Below the pieces are notes generated by a model. The model was not told the DNA's origin. It made no database searches and worked only from the letters and a program-made list of their open reading frames with translations. Both the position numbers and the translations under genes were made by a program. From positions 186,001 to 250,000 of the forward strand of contig NZ_CANKXK010000003.1 in the NCBI RefSeq assembly GCF_947487605.1: a stretch of 64,000 nucleotides of DNA, given 5' to 3'. Of this stretch, positions 34,487 to 44,200 are shown piece by piece (positions within the stretch are counted from its first letter, which is position 1; every line of letters begins with the position of its first letter). The stretch comes from an uncultured Algibacter sp. (GTDB taxonomy: Bacteria > Bacteroidota > Bacteroidia > Flavobacteriales > Flavobacteriaceae).

Positions 34487-35443
34487 TTAGAAGAATCTAG
34501 GTGAACGATCGTAACCGCTTTTGAGTCCGAATAAATCGACATCAAACAAAATAAATATTTCGTGAGATCCAGAATTGAAACTTCCCAAGTTAGAGGTTGT
34601 AAAATCGTATGAATATCCTATTCTTAAATCTGGGGCAACTCTAAAATTTACTAACGCACTTATGGCATCATCTAAACGATAGCCTAAACCAGCTTCAAGT
34701 TTTTCATTAATTAAAACGTTTGCTGTTATATCTAATGCTAAAGGTGCTCCACTTACTGCTTTTGCCATAAATGCTGGTTTCAGCTTTAAATTTTCATTAA
34801 TATCGAACACATAACCACCCGTTAAAAAGTAATGAACGGACTGCACACCTGTTGATTTTATACCATTTTCGGTTTCAAGATGTTTTGTGGTTAACATATT
34901 AGGAGCTGACAAGCCCAAATAATAATTATCTGTGAAATAGAAAGCACCAATTCCAATATTAGGAAAGGTTTTACTAATATTATCATTAAAGGCAATATCG
35001 GTTGATGTATTTCCAGATTGCAAAACAAATCCATCAAAATTAGCATTAAAGAAAGTGAACCCTGCTTTAAGTCCGAATGATAATTTCCCTTCCAACCCTA
35101 CAGGTAATACATAGGCAAAATCTGCATAGATATTATTCTCTGAAACCACATCGCCAATATCATCATTTGTAAATGATATACCTGCTTCTATTTTTTGGTT
35201 AATAGGTGTGTGTGCAAAAAAGGTTCCAGTTTTAGGAGCTCCTTCTATACCTACCCATTGCGTTCTATATAATCCACCTAAATTCAGCATACCTTCATCG
35301 GCAGTTGCATAAGCTGGATTAATCACACTCATATTATACATGTATTGTGTAAACTGAGGATCTTGTTGTCCAAAACTTTGTAATGACACTAAAGTCAGAC
35401 TTAACAAAGCAATTATTTTATGATATATATTTAAATTTTTCAT
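34487..35443 (-). CDS. PorP/SprF family type IX secretion outer-membrane protein
   Basis: A 318-aa outer-membrane beta-barrel with a signal peptide (to LQSFGQ, about 26) followed by the family hallmark QDPQFTQYMYNMSVINPAYA. SprF-type proteins capture particular type IX substrates, especially CHU_C (type B) adhesins, at the surface. The gene lies 26 nt after the large adhesin and 19 nt before ompA, the standard flavobacterial set. Its partner is therefore most likely the upstream adhesin. Confidence 0.92.
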   Translation of the reverse strand: MKNLNIYHKIIALLSLTLVSLQSFGQQDPQFTQYMYNMSVINPAYATADEGMLNLGGLYRTQWVGIEGAPKTGTFFAHTPINQKIEAGISFTNDDIGDVVSENNIYADFAYVLPVGLEGKLSFGLKAGFTFFNANFDGFVLQSGNTSTDIAFNDNISKTFPNIGIGAFYFTDNYYLGLSAPNMLTTKHLETENGIKSTGVQSVHYFLTGGYVFDINENLKLKPAFMAKAVSGAPLALDITANVLINEKLEAGLGYRLDDAISALVNFRVAPDLRIGYSYDFTTSNLGSFNSGSHEIFILFDVDLFGLKSGYDRSPRFF

Positions 35444-35469
35444 CGTTTCTAAATTTTGCTTTATCTAAA

Positions 35470-38400
35470 TTATCTGCTTAGGTATAATCTGCCTTGTTCT
35501 GGCTTATTAATTCCATCATTAAAATTGAATATGTAGAAATACACACCTACAGGCAAGTCTGCGCTGCCTATAGTTCCCGATTGGTTCGATTTACCATTAA
35601 ACCGTGGTGTACTTGCATTTCCTTTATACACTAGATTTCCATAGCGGTTATAAATCTCCATGACGAAATTAGGATATAGAACATCTAAATTTTCGACATC
35701 AAATGTTTCATTTACTGGGTCACCATTTGGTGAAAATCCATCTGGAAAAACTACTTTTTCGCATCCAGTTAAATCTGGAGTAACATCTAATCGGATACTA
35801 CTCTCGCATCCTGTTACTGAATCAACAAGAACAGCATAATAGGTTGTGTTATTAGATAATGTAGAAGTATCGCTAATAGCATTTCCTCCTATTATTGCAT
35901 CATACCAAACGACATTGAACAATGATAAATCATAATCGATATTTGAGGTTAAGTTATTTATTGTTGGGCCATCATTTATACAATAAGTTAAAGATGGGTC
36001 GCTTAACGTTGGTGTTGGGGTATCATTAATAGTAACATCTACTTGAACACTAACAGAAGATGGGCATCCGCTTCCACCTGTTTGTGTTGCAAAATAATCT
36101 TCATCATCAACTAGCGTATCTGTTGGAGCTAAGACTATAGTCAATGTCGCATCTGTATACCAAGTAATCGTTCCTGTAGCAGTTAAATTCATATCTAAAT
36201 CTGCTACGGTTGGGTTGTCTACTAAACAATATGATGGGTTCGAATTTATAACTGTTGGTGGTGGGCTATCACCTATAGTTGCAGTAATAGTTGCACTTGC
36301 TCCACTTGTACAAGGTGCCGTTGGTGCAATGGTATAGGCGTAATCTCCTGCTATATCAACCAAAGGATCAAAAACTCCTGTCCCACTAGCTAAAGCTGGA
36401 GACCATGTTCCACCTGTTTGAGCACCACCTAGAAAACCGAACAAATCGGTTGGTCCATCGGCTACACAAATTGTTACTGAATTATCTGTTCCTGCATTCG
36501 CTGCTTGTGTAACAGAAACTGTAATATTACTGCTTATATCTCCACATGAATTGGTTAAGGTATATGTATAAACCCCTGGTGTATCTATTGCTGGATCAAA
36601 AACTCCCGTAGTACTCGTTAATGCTGGAGACCATGTTCCACCTGTATCTGCGCCTCCTAAGAGCGGAAACAAATCGGTAGTTCCTCCATCACTACATATA
36701 TTAGTAGATGCTGGTGTTCCAGGGTTTAGAGATTCTTCTATTGTTAATGTTACACTTACGCTAGCATCAATACATGGTGGAGTTGCTGCAATAAAGTAAG
36801 TGAAATTATATGTTCCTGCTGTAAGGCTAGTTGCATCTAAGTTATTTCCAGAGACAGCACCCGTACTATCATTATCTTGCCAAATACCTCCAGCATCTTG
36901 CGTGCCATCTAAAGTTGAAAATAAATCGATACTACTATTGTTATTACATTCGGTTATTGGCGATCCTGCATTTCCAGCCACTGGTGTTTGATTTACTGAT
37001 GCAGATACTAAAGTCCTAACTGAAGATTCACATCCTGTTATAGGGTCGGTTTGAGTTGCATAATACATTCCGCCATCGGTTAAATCGATTGTTCCAGATA
37101 AAGGTGTACCACCCGTTGCTTGGTCGTACCATTGTATGTTTGTTCCAGTAACTGTAATATCTCCTACAGTTCCTGCATCGCAAAATGATTGGCTAGGAGA
37201 TGCTGTTGGTGGTGGTGGGTCGTTTATAATAACAGTTACTGTTACTAAAACATCATCACACGAACCTACTGCATCTACATCAAAAGTAAAATTGTATGTT
37301 CCATCACCTAAACCATCTACTGTAAGTGTATTACCAGCTAAAGCTGATGAACCATTATCATCATTCCATGTACCTGTTTGATCTTCGCCTTCTAATAAAT
37401 CAAATAAATCAACTGTTTGACCTGCCGTTAATTCTGAAGCACAGAATTCAAGTGGTGCATTTGGAGTTCCCGATTCGGGAGCTGGCTCAATAGTAATTGT
37501 AATTGGTTCTGTATCTGTACAAGTTCCATTATCAATGGTATAATTAAAAGTATAAGGGCTTCCCGTGACAGTAAAACCTGTAATGTCTAGTGTGTTGGAA
37601 ATCGTATTGTTACTAGAGTCTGTCCACGTACCAGAGTTATTATCTTGAGAACCGTCTAACGCGTTGAATAAATCGAACGGTGAATTGGCAGCAATATCAT
37701 TTTCACAAAATACCTGATTAATAGCATTACCCGCATTTAGATCTTGCAATACCGTTACTTGTACTGTCGTTGATTCTTCCAAACAAGGACTTGGCAATAA
37801 GTTCTGTGTATATGTAAAATTATAAGTTCCAGGGGTGAAGCCAACTAAATTTAATGATGACGTCACAGGAGGATCTGCACTAGAAGTCCCTTGTGTCCAT
37901 AATCCATTGGGGTCTTCATTATCTAACAAACTAAATAAATCGAATGCACTGGGTAAATCTGCTTCACAATAGCTTGCTGGATTTGCCGCTGAAGGTATTC
38001 CTGAATTCAGAATTTCAAATAAGGTTATAGTTACAGTTGAAACTCCATCTGGACATGCTCCATTACTTGGTACGGTATACGTATATACATTTGTACTCGG
38101 TGCTGTTAAAGATGAAATATTTGTTCTCCCTTGATGTCCATTAAAAATCGTAGTAGGACCTGTCCATGTCCCTGTTGTATCTGCCATACCGCCTAAAAGG
38201 CTAAACAAATCAAAATCTGTTGTTGGAATATTATCTTCACAATATTCTAAACTAGCAGGTGTTCCTGGATCTACAGGTGTATCAATATTTACAGTTACAG
38301 GAATTGGATTACTATCGCAGAAGAAGTCATCTACTTGAACATAGTAAGTATTTCCATCAATCAAAGGGGTTGACGGGGACAAGGCTGGTTGCACCGGGTT

Positions 38401-39105
38401 TCCAAATACATCTAAATCTACATACCAACTGTGGCTTGAAGCTGTACCAGGATCTAAATTTGCAATAGTTGGACTCGAAGCTGAACATAGTAATTGTGGG
38501 TCTGTAGGAGTAGGGTCTAGTGGTGAATTAAATAAACCAACATTTCCAATTTCAATTTGGCTTTCGCACCCTCCATTATCAATAAAAACGATATAATAGC
38601 TAAATGCACCTACCGAAATAGGATCGGTGGAATTTGCCTGATCTGTTAACTGCGAATCATTATAAACTTCAACCGAACCCCCAAAAGGAATAAACGGTTG
38701 CAATACATCATTTATATAGGTTTGAATGGTTGGATTTTCATTACTACAGTAAAGACGATCTAAATTTTGATTAGATGGACTAACTTGAAACGATATGGTT
38801 ATCGATTCTCTAGTGCCACAGATTCCAGAATTATCGTCAACATAATAAGTACCTTCTGAAACTAATTCTGTATCAAAATAAGCTGTTCCGCCTGTCGCAA
38901 CATTATACCAAACAATGCCGTTACCACCAGTGGTCGCAAAAGCATCCAAATCACTAAATGTAAAACCAGATGCATCACAAATGGGTGGTGGACTTGGGTC
39001 TGCTATATTAGGACATTGTGCAAAAACTTGATTGGTTGTCCATAACAATAACAAAATGCAGGATACTATTCTAAGTAGGTGCCTAGATAAGGGTTTTGTT
39101 TTCAT
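35470..39105 (-). CDS. Large type IX-secreted adhesin with repeated Ig-like units and CHU_C domain
   Basis: A 1211-aa protein from the ATG at 39105, which gives a clean signal peptide (to NQVFAQ, about 30); the frame extends 18 codons upstream without a better start. After Ig-like units that begin CSSNxP or CxxNxPT come seven units with DLFxxLxGxxDxxGxW (for example DLFNALDGSQDNNSGTW and DLFPLLGGADTGGTW). The last two are almost duplicates. The C-terminus, VFPDGFSPNGDPVNETF...IYNRYGNLVYKG, is a type B sorting domain (CHU_C). It is probably exported through SprA and held by the PorP/SprF protein encoded next. Ligand unknown. Confidence 0.9.
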   Translation of the reverse strand: MKTKPLSRHLLRIVSCILLLLWTTNQVFAQCPNIADPSPPPICDASGFTFSDLDAFATTGGNGIVWYNVATGGTAYFDTELVSEGTYYVDDNSGICGTRESITISFQVSPSNQNLDRLYCSNENPTIQTYINDVLQPFIPFGGSVEVYNDSQLTDQANSTDPISVGAFSYYIVFIDNGGCESQIEIGNVGLFNSPLDPTPTDPQLLCSASSPTIANLDPGTASSHSWYVDLDVFGNPVQPALSPSTPLIDGNTYYVQVDDFFCDSNPIPVTVNIDTPVDPGTPASLEYCEDNIPTTDFDLFSLLGGMADTTGTWTGPTTIFNGHQGRTNISSLTAPSTNVYTYTVPSNGACPDGVSTVTITLFEILNSGIPSAANPASYCEADLPSAFDLFSLLDNEDPNGLWTQGTSSADPPVTSSLNLVGFTPGTYNFTYTQNLLPSPCLEESTTVQVTVLQDLNAGNAINQVFCENDIAANSPFDLFNALDGSQDNNSGTWTDSSNNTISNTLDITGFTVTGSPYTFNYTIDNGTCTDTEPITITIEPAPESGTPNAPLEFCASELTAGQTVDLFDLLEGEDQTGTWNDDNGSSALAGNTLTVDGLGDGTYNFTFDVDAVGSCDDVLVTVTVIINDPPPPTASPSQSFCDAGTVGDITVTGTNIQWYDQATGGTPLSGTIDLTDGGMYYATQTDPITGCESSVRTLVSASVNQTPVAGNAGSPITECNNNSSIDLFSTLDGTQDAGGIWQDNDSTGAVSGNNLDATSLTAGTYNFTYFIAATPPCIDASVSVTLTIEESLNPGTPASTNICSDGGTTDLFPLLGGADTGGTWSPALTSTTGVFDPAIDTPGVYTYTLTNSCGDISSNITVSVTQAANAGTDNSVTICVADGPTDLFGFLGGAQTGGTWSPALASGTGVFDPLVDIAGDYAYTIAPTAPCTSGASATITATIGDSPPPTVINSNPSYCLVDNPTVADLDMNLTATGTITWYTDATLTIVLAPTDTLVDDEDYFATQTGGSGCPSSVSVQVDVTINDTPTPTLSDPSLTYCINDGPTINNLTSNIDYDLSLFNVVWYDAIIGGNAISDTSTLSNNTTYYAVLVDSVTGCESSIRLDVTPDLTGCEKVVFPDGFSPNGDPVNETFDVENLDVLYPNFVMEIYNRYGNLVYKGNASTPRFNGKSNQSGTIGSADLPVGVYFYIFNFNDGINKPEQGRLYLSR

Positions 39106-39210
39106 GACTGGATTAAGTTTATAATTATTAATATTAATAACCTTAAAAAACCGAATCAATAATGTATTAGATAATTATTTCAGCTCTTTCGAACGCAATT
39201 TAACTGATTT

Positions 39211-39255
39211 TTTTGTATTTCGTCGTATTTTTTTAAATTATTTTGTATTTCATCG
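39211..39255 (-). promoter_or_regulatory. 30-bp-spaced direct repeats upstream of the adhesin operon
   Basis: TTTTGTATTTCGTCG (39211-39225) and TTTTGTATTTCATCG (39241-39255) are the same in 14 of 15 positions and start 30 bp apart; a further GTATTT lies between them. On the minus strand the unit reads CGAYGAAATACAAAA. It sits about 110-150 nt upstream of the adhesin start. Direct repeats at three helical turns suggest a regulator binding site. The regulator is unknown. Confidence 0.45.
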
Positions 39256-39278
39256 AAAATATTTGACACTTAAACGAC

Positions 39279-39306
39279 AAAAGCTCGCTTTTTCAAGCGA
39301 GCTTTT
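39279..39306 (-). terminator. Terminator of the act-cta respiratory operon
   Basis: Perfect 12-bp stem AAAAGCTCGCTT / AAGCGAGCTTTT around a TTTC loop, flanked by A and T runs, 24 nt after the ctaD stop codon. It can work in both directions. Confidence 0.9.
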
Positions 39307-39329
39307 AATATATTATGAAATATCTTAAT

Positions 39330-41123
39330 TTAATGTTGCAATTCTTCCTCTCCTTCTTTAAGTGGAATATTCTGAGGCACAAAATCTACATCGTGTCCTG
39401 GTTTGCTATAGTCGTATGCCCATCTATGTACATGAGGAATCTCTCCTTCCCAGTTACCATGGATATGTTTTATAGGTGCTGTCCACTCTAATGTGGTAGA
39501 TTTCCAAGGATTTTGTACTGTTTTCTTTCCGTAAAATATACTTGTAAAGAAATTGTATAAATACAAGATTTGAACAACCCCACCTATTAAAGCAAATATG
39601 GTAATAATTACGTTCACATTAGCTAAATCATCAAACAATGGGAAATTACTATTCGTATAATAACGACGTGGTAATCCAGCCATACCAATAAAGTGCATTG
39701 GGAAGAATACACCATAAGCACAAACTGCAGTAATCCAGAAATGGATATATCCTAAATTTTTATTAAGCATACGTCCAAACATTTTTGGATACCAATGATA
39801 GATTCCTGCAAACATACCATACAATGCAGATATACCCATTACTAAGTGAAAGTGCGCTACTACAAAATAAGTATCGTGAACATTAATATCTAAGGCTGAA
39901 TCCCCAAGAATAATACCTGTCAACCCTCCTGTTATGAATGTTGAAACAAACCCAATTGAAAATAACATAGCTGGATTCATCTGTAAATTACCTTTCCAGA
40001 GCGTCGTAATCCAGTTAAATGCTTTAACCGCAGATGGTATGGCAATTAATAACGTAGTAAAAGTAAATACAGACCCTAAGAATGGGTTCATACCAGATAT
40101 AAACATATGGTGACCCCATACAATAGTTGATAAAAATGCAATTGCAAGTATTGAAGCAATCATTGCTCGGTAACCAAATATAGGTTTACGTGAGCTTGAT
40201 GCCATAATTTCTGAAACAAGCCCCATAGCAGGTAAAATTACTATATATACTTCTGGGTGACCTAAGAACCAAAATAAGTGCTCAAACAATACTGGTGAAC
40301 CGCCTTGGTAATGTAATACTTCTCCTTGAATAAATATATCTGACAAGAAGAATGATGTACCAAAACTTCTATCCATTATTAATAATAAAGCAGCAGATAA
40401 TAAAACTGGGAATGATACTACACCAATTATAGCAGTTACAAAAAATGCCCAAATTGTAAGTGGCAATCTTGTCATAGACATGCCTTTGGTACGTAAGTTA
40501 ATTACTGTAACAATATAGTTAAGTGATCCTAATAATGATGATGCAATGAATATAGCCATAGATACTAACCAAAGCGTCATACCCATTCCTGAACCACCTT
40601 GAGCCATTGGTAAGGCACTTAAAGGTGGATAGATTGTCCAACCAGCCGATGCAGGTCCTGCCTCGACAAATAGAGAAATTACCATAATTACACTCGATAA
40701 AAAGAATAACCAATAGGAAACCATATTTAAGAAACCAGATGCCATATCTCGTGCACCAATTTGCAATGGAATTAGTAAGTTACTAAACGTACCACTCAAA
40801 CCAGCGGTTAATACAAAAAACACCATTATGGTACCATGTATAGTAACTAATGCCAAATAAATATCTGCATCCATTACACCATCTGGTGCCCATTTTCCTA
40901 ATAAAGCTTCAAATAGCACGTTAGGTTCTTCTGGCCATGCAATTTGCATACGAAACATCATAGACATTAAAACCCCAATGACACCCATAATAGTACCTGT
41001 AATTAAGTACTGCTTAGCAATCATCTTATGGTCTTGACTAAATATATATTTAGTTACAAACGTTTCTTTGTGATGATGTCCGTGGTCGTCGTCGTGAGCG
41101 TGAGTATCTGCGTGTGCTGACAT
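39330..41123 (-). CDS. ctaD: Cytochrome c oxidase subunit I
   Basis: A 597-aa, 12-helix heme-copper oxidase core. The CuB ligand and cross-linked tyrosine are in LGHPEVYIVILPAMG, the CuB pair is WGHHMF, and the heme ligands are in VAHFHLVMG. The GHPEVY motif marks an A-type proton-pumping oxidase. The N-terminus is histidine-rich (MSAHADTHAHDDDHGHHHK). It is the last gene of the act-cta operon, 28 nt after ctaC. Subunits III and IV are not in this operon and are probably elsewhere, as in related genomes. Confidence 0.96.
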   Translation of the reverse strand: MSAHADTHAHDDDHGHHHKETFVTKYIFSQDHKMIAKQYLITGTIMGVIGVLMSMMFRMQIAWPEEPNVLFEALLGKWAPDGVMDADIYLALVTIHGTIMVFFVLTAGLSGTFSNLLIPLQIGARDMASGFLNMVSYWLFFLSSVIMVISLFVEAGPASAGWTIYPPLSALPMAQGGSGMGMTLWLVSMAIFIASSLLGSLNYIVTVINLRTKGMSMTRLPLTIWAFFVTAIIGVVSFPVLLSAALLLIMDRSFGTSFFLSDIFIQGEVLHYQGGSPVLFEHLFWFLGHPEVYIVILPAMGLVSEIMASSSRKPIFGYRAMIASILAIAFLSTIVWGHHMFISGMNPFLGSVFTFTTLLIAIPSAVKAFNWITTLWKGNLQMNPAMLFSIGFVSTFITGGLTGIILGDSALDINVHDTYFVVAHFHLVMGISALYGMFAGIYHWYPKMFGRMLNKNLGYIHFWITAVCAYGVFFPMHFIGMAGLPRRYYTNSNFPLFDDLANVNVIITIFALIGGVVQILYLYNFFTSIFYGKKTVQNPWKSTTLEWTAPIKHIHGNWEGEIPHVHRWAYDYSKPGHDVDFVPQNIPLKEGEEELQH

Positions 41124-41151
41124 AATCTTGTATCGTTTTTTCTTTTTTTAA

Positions 41152-42222
41152 TTAGTTAACTAGAGAATTCTTGAATTCCTTTTGCTCTTTCATCCAAGCA
41201 TCGTATTCTTCTTGAGTTTCCACTACAATTTTCATTTGCATGTTGTAGTGAGACTTACCACAAATTTTATTACATAATAACAGGTAATCAAATTCATAGC
41301 GTTCTAAAGGCTCTTCTCCTTTTGCTATTAAAGGTTTGCTGTTTTCAACTCTAATTTTATTAATATTGGCCACCTTCTCTATCATTTGAGGTGTTTGGCG
41401 CATATCTGCGGTTGTAACTGTTGGTGTAAACCCAAATTGTGTAATCATTCCAGGAACACAGTTCATTTGAGCTCTAAAATGTGGCATATATGCCGAGTGT
41501 AATACATCTTGTGAACGCATTTTAAATAGTACAGGTCTTCCAACTGGTAAATGTAACTCGGTAGTAATGACATCATCTTGAGCATCTGGATCAGATTCGT
41601 CTAAACCAAGAATGTTAGCACGATCGATATCGATTAATCGAACATTAGCCTTACCTAATGTATTATCTGCGCCGCCATATCTGGCTTTCCAGTTAAACTG
41701 TTGTGCATATAATTCTACCACTAGTGGATCATCACTTTCATCAACACCCATGATGTTTATCCAGGTATTTAATCCGTAAATAATTAATCCTGCTAAAACT
41801 ATAACTGGAATAATTGTCCAGATAGCTTCAAGTTTATTATTATCTGCAAAGAATAAGGCTTTCTTTCCTTTTTCCCCTTTGTATTTATATGCGAAATAAT
41901 GTAACAAAAACTGCGTAACAGTTTGCACGAAAAAGATAATTATCATTGAAATAATCATCAAATTATCTATAGTAGGCCCATGAGCTGAGGCCGAATTAGA
42001 CATTAATGGTAAATCGCCCCATTTAACAAAACATACAATGGTAATTACATAAATGAAAGCTAAGAAGCCCATCATTAAATACCCATTTAATGTATTGTCC
42101 TTGTCTGTGGCAACACCAGTATTGCTTTCATTCTTAGCTTGAGCCAAGTCGAAAATCTTTACCATTTGCCAGATGGCAATTAAAATAAATACTAAAACTA
42201 TAATTGTTAATAAAGCAGTCAT
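41152..42222 (-). CDS. ctaC: Cytochrome c oxidase subunit II
   Basis: A 356-aa subunit with the CuA site C317-x3-C321-x3-H325-x2-M328 (CNKICGKSHYNM) and an upstream CuA histidine in QDVLHSAYMPHFRAQMN. Before the usual two transmembrane helices it has an extra N-terminal helix pair (about 1-22 and 47-67), so four membrane segments in all. No heme c motif is fused to it, so electrons must come from a separate cytochrome or directly from ActA/ActE. It precedes ctaD by 28 nt. Confidence 0.95.
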   Translation of the reverse strand: MTALLTIIVLVFILIAIWQMVKIFDLAQAKNESNTGVATDKDNTLNGYLMMGFLAFIYVITIVCFVKWGDLPLMSNSASAHGPTIDNLMIISMIIIFFVQTVTQFLLHYFAYKYKGEKGKKALFFADNNKLEAIWTIIPVIVLAGLIIYGLNTWINIMGVDESDDPLVVELYAQQFNWKARYGGADNTLGKANVRLIDIDRANILGLDESDPDAQDDVITTELHLPVGRPVLFKMRSQDVLHSAYMPHFRAQMNCVPGMITQFGFTPTVTTADMRQTPQMIEKVANINKIRVENSKPLIAKGEEPLERYEFDYLLLCNKICGKSHYNMQMKIVVETQEEYDAWMKEQKEFKNSLVN

Positions 42223-42252
42223 TGTTATCGTTCGTCTTTATTTATATCTTAA

Positions 42253-43620
42253 TTAATAATGAAACTCTTCACTTTCTTTTCTAAAAGGATATCTTTTAAC
42301 AAGTAAAGGCGCTTTTGATAATGCTGTAAATACTATAAATATGAATAACCCAGCAAAAAGCAGTATGGAACTTATCTCTGGAATTCCAATAAACCATCTA
42401 TCTCCTACTGTTGCAGGCATAATCATATTGAATATGTCAATATAATGTCCAAATAATATTACCAGACCAGTCATAACAACAAACCAAGGGATACGCTTAT
42501 AATCGGCATTCATTAACATTAATATAGGGAATACAAAATTCATAACTACCATACCAAGGAATGGTAATTTATAATCGTTGAATCGCGTTACAAAATAAGT
42601 AACCTCTTCTGGAATATTAGAATACCAAATTAACATGAACTGAGAGAACCATAAATACGTCCAGAAAATACTAAATGCAAACATAAACTTAGCTACATCA
42701 TGCAAGTGGTTTTCATTAACAAACTCTAACTGCCCTTTAGATTTTAAGTATAAAGTAATTAAAGCAATAACTGTTATACCGCTTACAAACATACTTGCAA
42801 ATACATACCATCCAAATAATGTCGAGAACCAGTGCGGGTCTACACTCATAATCCAATCCCAAGACATCATAGATTCTGTATAAATAAAGAATACTAAGAA
42901 TCCTGCAGCTATACGGAATGATTTTTTAAAGTTCTTATTATCTTCGGCTGTATCTTGAGCAATCGAAAATTTACGAGCAAAATATCTGTATAAACTCCAT
43001 CCTCCAATAAATATAAGAGCACGAATTACAAAACCTGTTTTATTTAACCAACCCGATTTTCCAGCAACCAACGCATCATAATGATCACTTTCTGGGTTAA
43101 CCATATCTGGATTCATCCAAACAAATATATGGTCTCCAGAAAAGATTGCAATAGCAACAACAATTAAAGCTCCTGGCAGTAAGTAATACGTTATACCCTC
43201 CATAACTCTAAAAAGTACTGGTGACCATCCAGCTTGAGAAGCTATTTGAATGGCATAAAATGCCAAAACACCTAAAGCAATCATCATAAAGAAAAATGCA
43301 GCAACGTACAATGCAGACCAAGGTCTGTTATGAATTTGGTGCATAACATGTTCTGCATGCGCATCTCCGTGATGTGCATCGTCTCCATGAGCTTCATCGC
43401 TATGTGATGCTTCCTCTGCGTGTGCATCATGAGAATCGGCAACAGCATGTGAAACTTCTTCTGCATGTCCCCCACCATGATGTGAAGCTTCTTCAGCAAG
43501 CATCGTTTTTACTTCGTCTAAAGATTTATGAGATGACATAAAACCATATCCAACACCTAACAATCCTAAAACCATTAGAATGATAGAAAATGTCTTTAAT
43601 CTATTTGAAAATGTGTACAT
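42253..43620 (-). CDS. actF: Alternative complex III subunit ActF
   Basis: A 455-aa membrane subunit with about ten helices, homologous to the C-terminal half of NrfD-like ActC. ActC and ActF form the quinol-oxidising membrane core of alternative complex III. The first helix (about 8-28) is followed by a soluble loop of about 30-95 that is strongly histidine- and acid-rich (HHGGGHAEEVSHAVADSHDA and onward). That loop is on the periplasmic side and could bind a metal. It follows actE by 20 nt. Confidence 0.93.
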   Translation of the reverse strand: MYTFSNRLKTFSIILMVLGLLGVGYGFMSSHKSLDEVKTMLAEEASHHGGGHAEEVSHAVADSHDAHAEEASHSDEAHGDDAHHGDAHAEHVMHQIHNRPWSALYVAAFFFMMIALGVLAFYAIQIASQAGWSPVLFRVMEGITYYLLPGALIVVAIAIFSGDHIFVWMNPDMVNPESDHYDALVAGKSGWLNKTGFVIRALIFIGGWSLYRYFARKFSIAQDTAEDNKNFKKSFRIAAGFLVFFIYTESMMSWDWIMSVDPHWFSTLFGWYVFASMFVSGITVIALITLYLKSKGQLEFVNENHLHDVAKFMFAFSIFWTYLWFSQFMLIWYSNIPEEVTYFVTRFNDYKLPFLGMVVMNFVFPILMLMNADYKRIPWFVVMTGLVILFGHYIDIFNMIMPATVGDRWFIGIPEISSILLFAGLFIFIVFTALSKAPLLVKRYPFRKESEEFHY

Positions 43621-43640
43621 ATCTATATAATCTTATCTTC

Positions 43641-44192
43641 TTACTTTTCTAAATCGGCTTTCAACTTTAAAACGTATGACACTACTTGCCAACGTTCTTC
43701 TTCATTTAATTGGTTCGCATAAGAACCCATCGCGTTTTTACCATAATAAATAGTGTGGTAAATACTTCCTTCATTAATTGCTCTCCCTACATCATCATAA
43801 CTAGGTATACCGAGAATTTTTTCTCTTTTAACCAAATTACCTTGGCCTTTTCCTTTATTGCCATGGCAGATACCACAGTAAATATCATATAACTCTTTAC
43901 CTTTAGCTAAATCTACTTGTGTTGAATCCAACGGACTTGTTAACGTTGCTTTAGCCAACTCGTAACCTTCAGTTGAATTCTCAATATCGAAAGGAACATA
44001 TCCTCTAGGAATAGATCCTTCAGCAGGTAATTGTGCTTCTACTCCATTTGGGAATGCAGCTTCTCCATACGTCTCGTAACCTGCAGATTCATACATATTA
44101 GGCATGAATTGATAGTTTGGTGCTGAACTCTTGTTACATGACACAGCTACAAAAACGACTGCTATTACTAATATCTTAATTAAGCTTTTCAT
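43641..44192 (-). CDS. actE: Alternative complex III monoheme cytochrome c subunit ActE
   Basis: A 183-aa lipoprotein cytochrome. The lipobox gives a lipidated C19 (VAVSC), and the single heme c site is C106-x2-C109-H110 (CGICHGNKGKGQG). The distal methionine is probably in NAMGSYANQL. It transfers electrons from the complex toward the oxidase. It starts 8 nt after actD and ends 20 nt before actF. Confidence 0.93.
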   Translation of the reverse strand: MKSLIKILVIAVVFVAVSCNKSSAPNYQFMPNMYESAGYETYGEAAFPNGVEAQLPAEGSIPRGYVPFDIENSTEGYELAKATLTSPLDSTQVDLAKGKELYDIYCGICHGNKGKGQGNLVKREKILGIPSYDDVGRAINEGSIYHTIYYGKNAMGSYANQLNEEERWQVVSYVLKLKADLEK

Positions 44193-44200
44193 ATTATTTA

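Noticed and set aside
34468-34545. Longer start for the OmpA family gene
   Set aside because: It would overlap the porP end and bury the signal peptide; the ATG at 34467 gives a standard export signal.
35470-39105. Tandem repeats in the adhesin as a CRISPR-like array
   Set aside because: The units are long, coding, imperfect Ig-like repeats without regular spacers.
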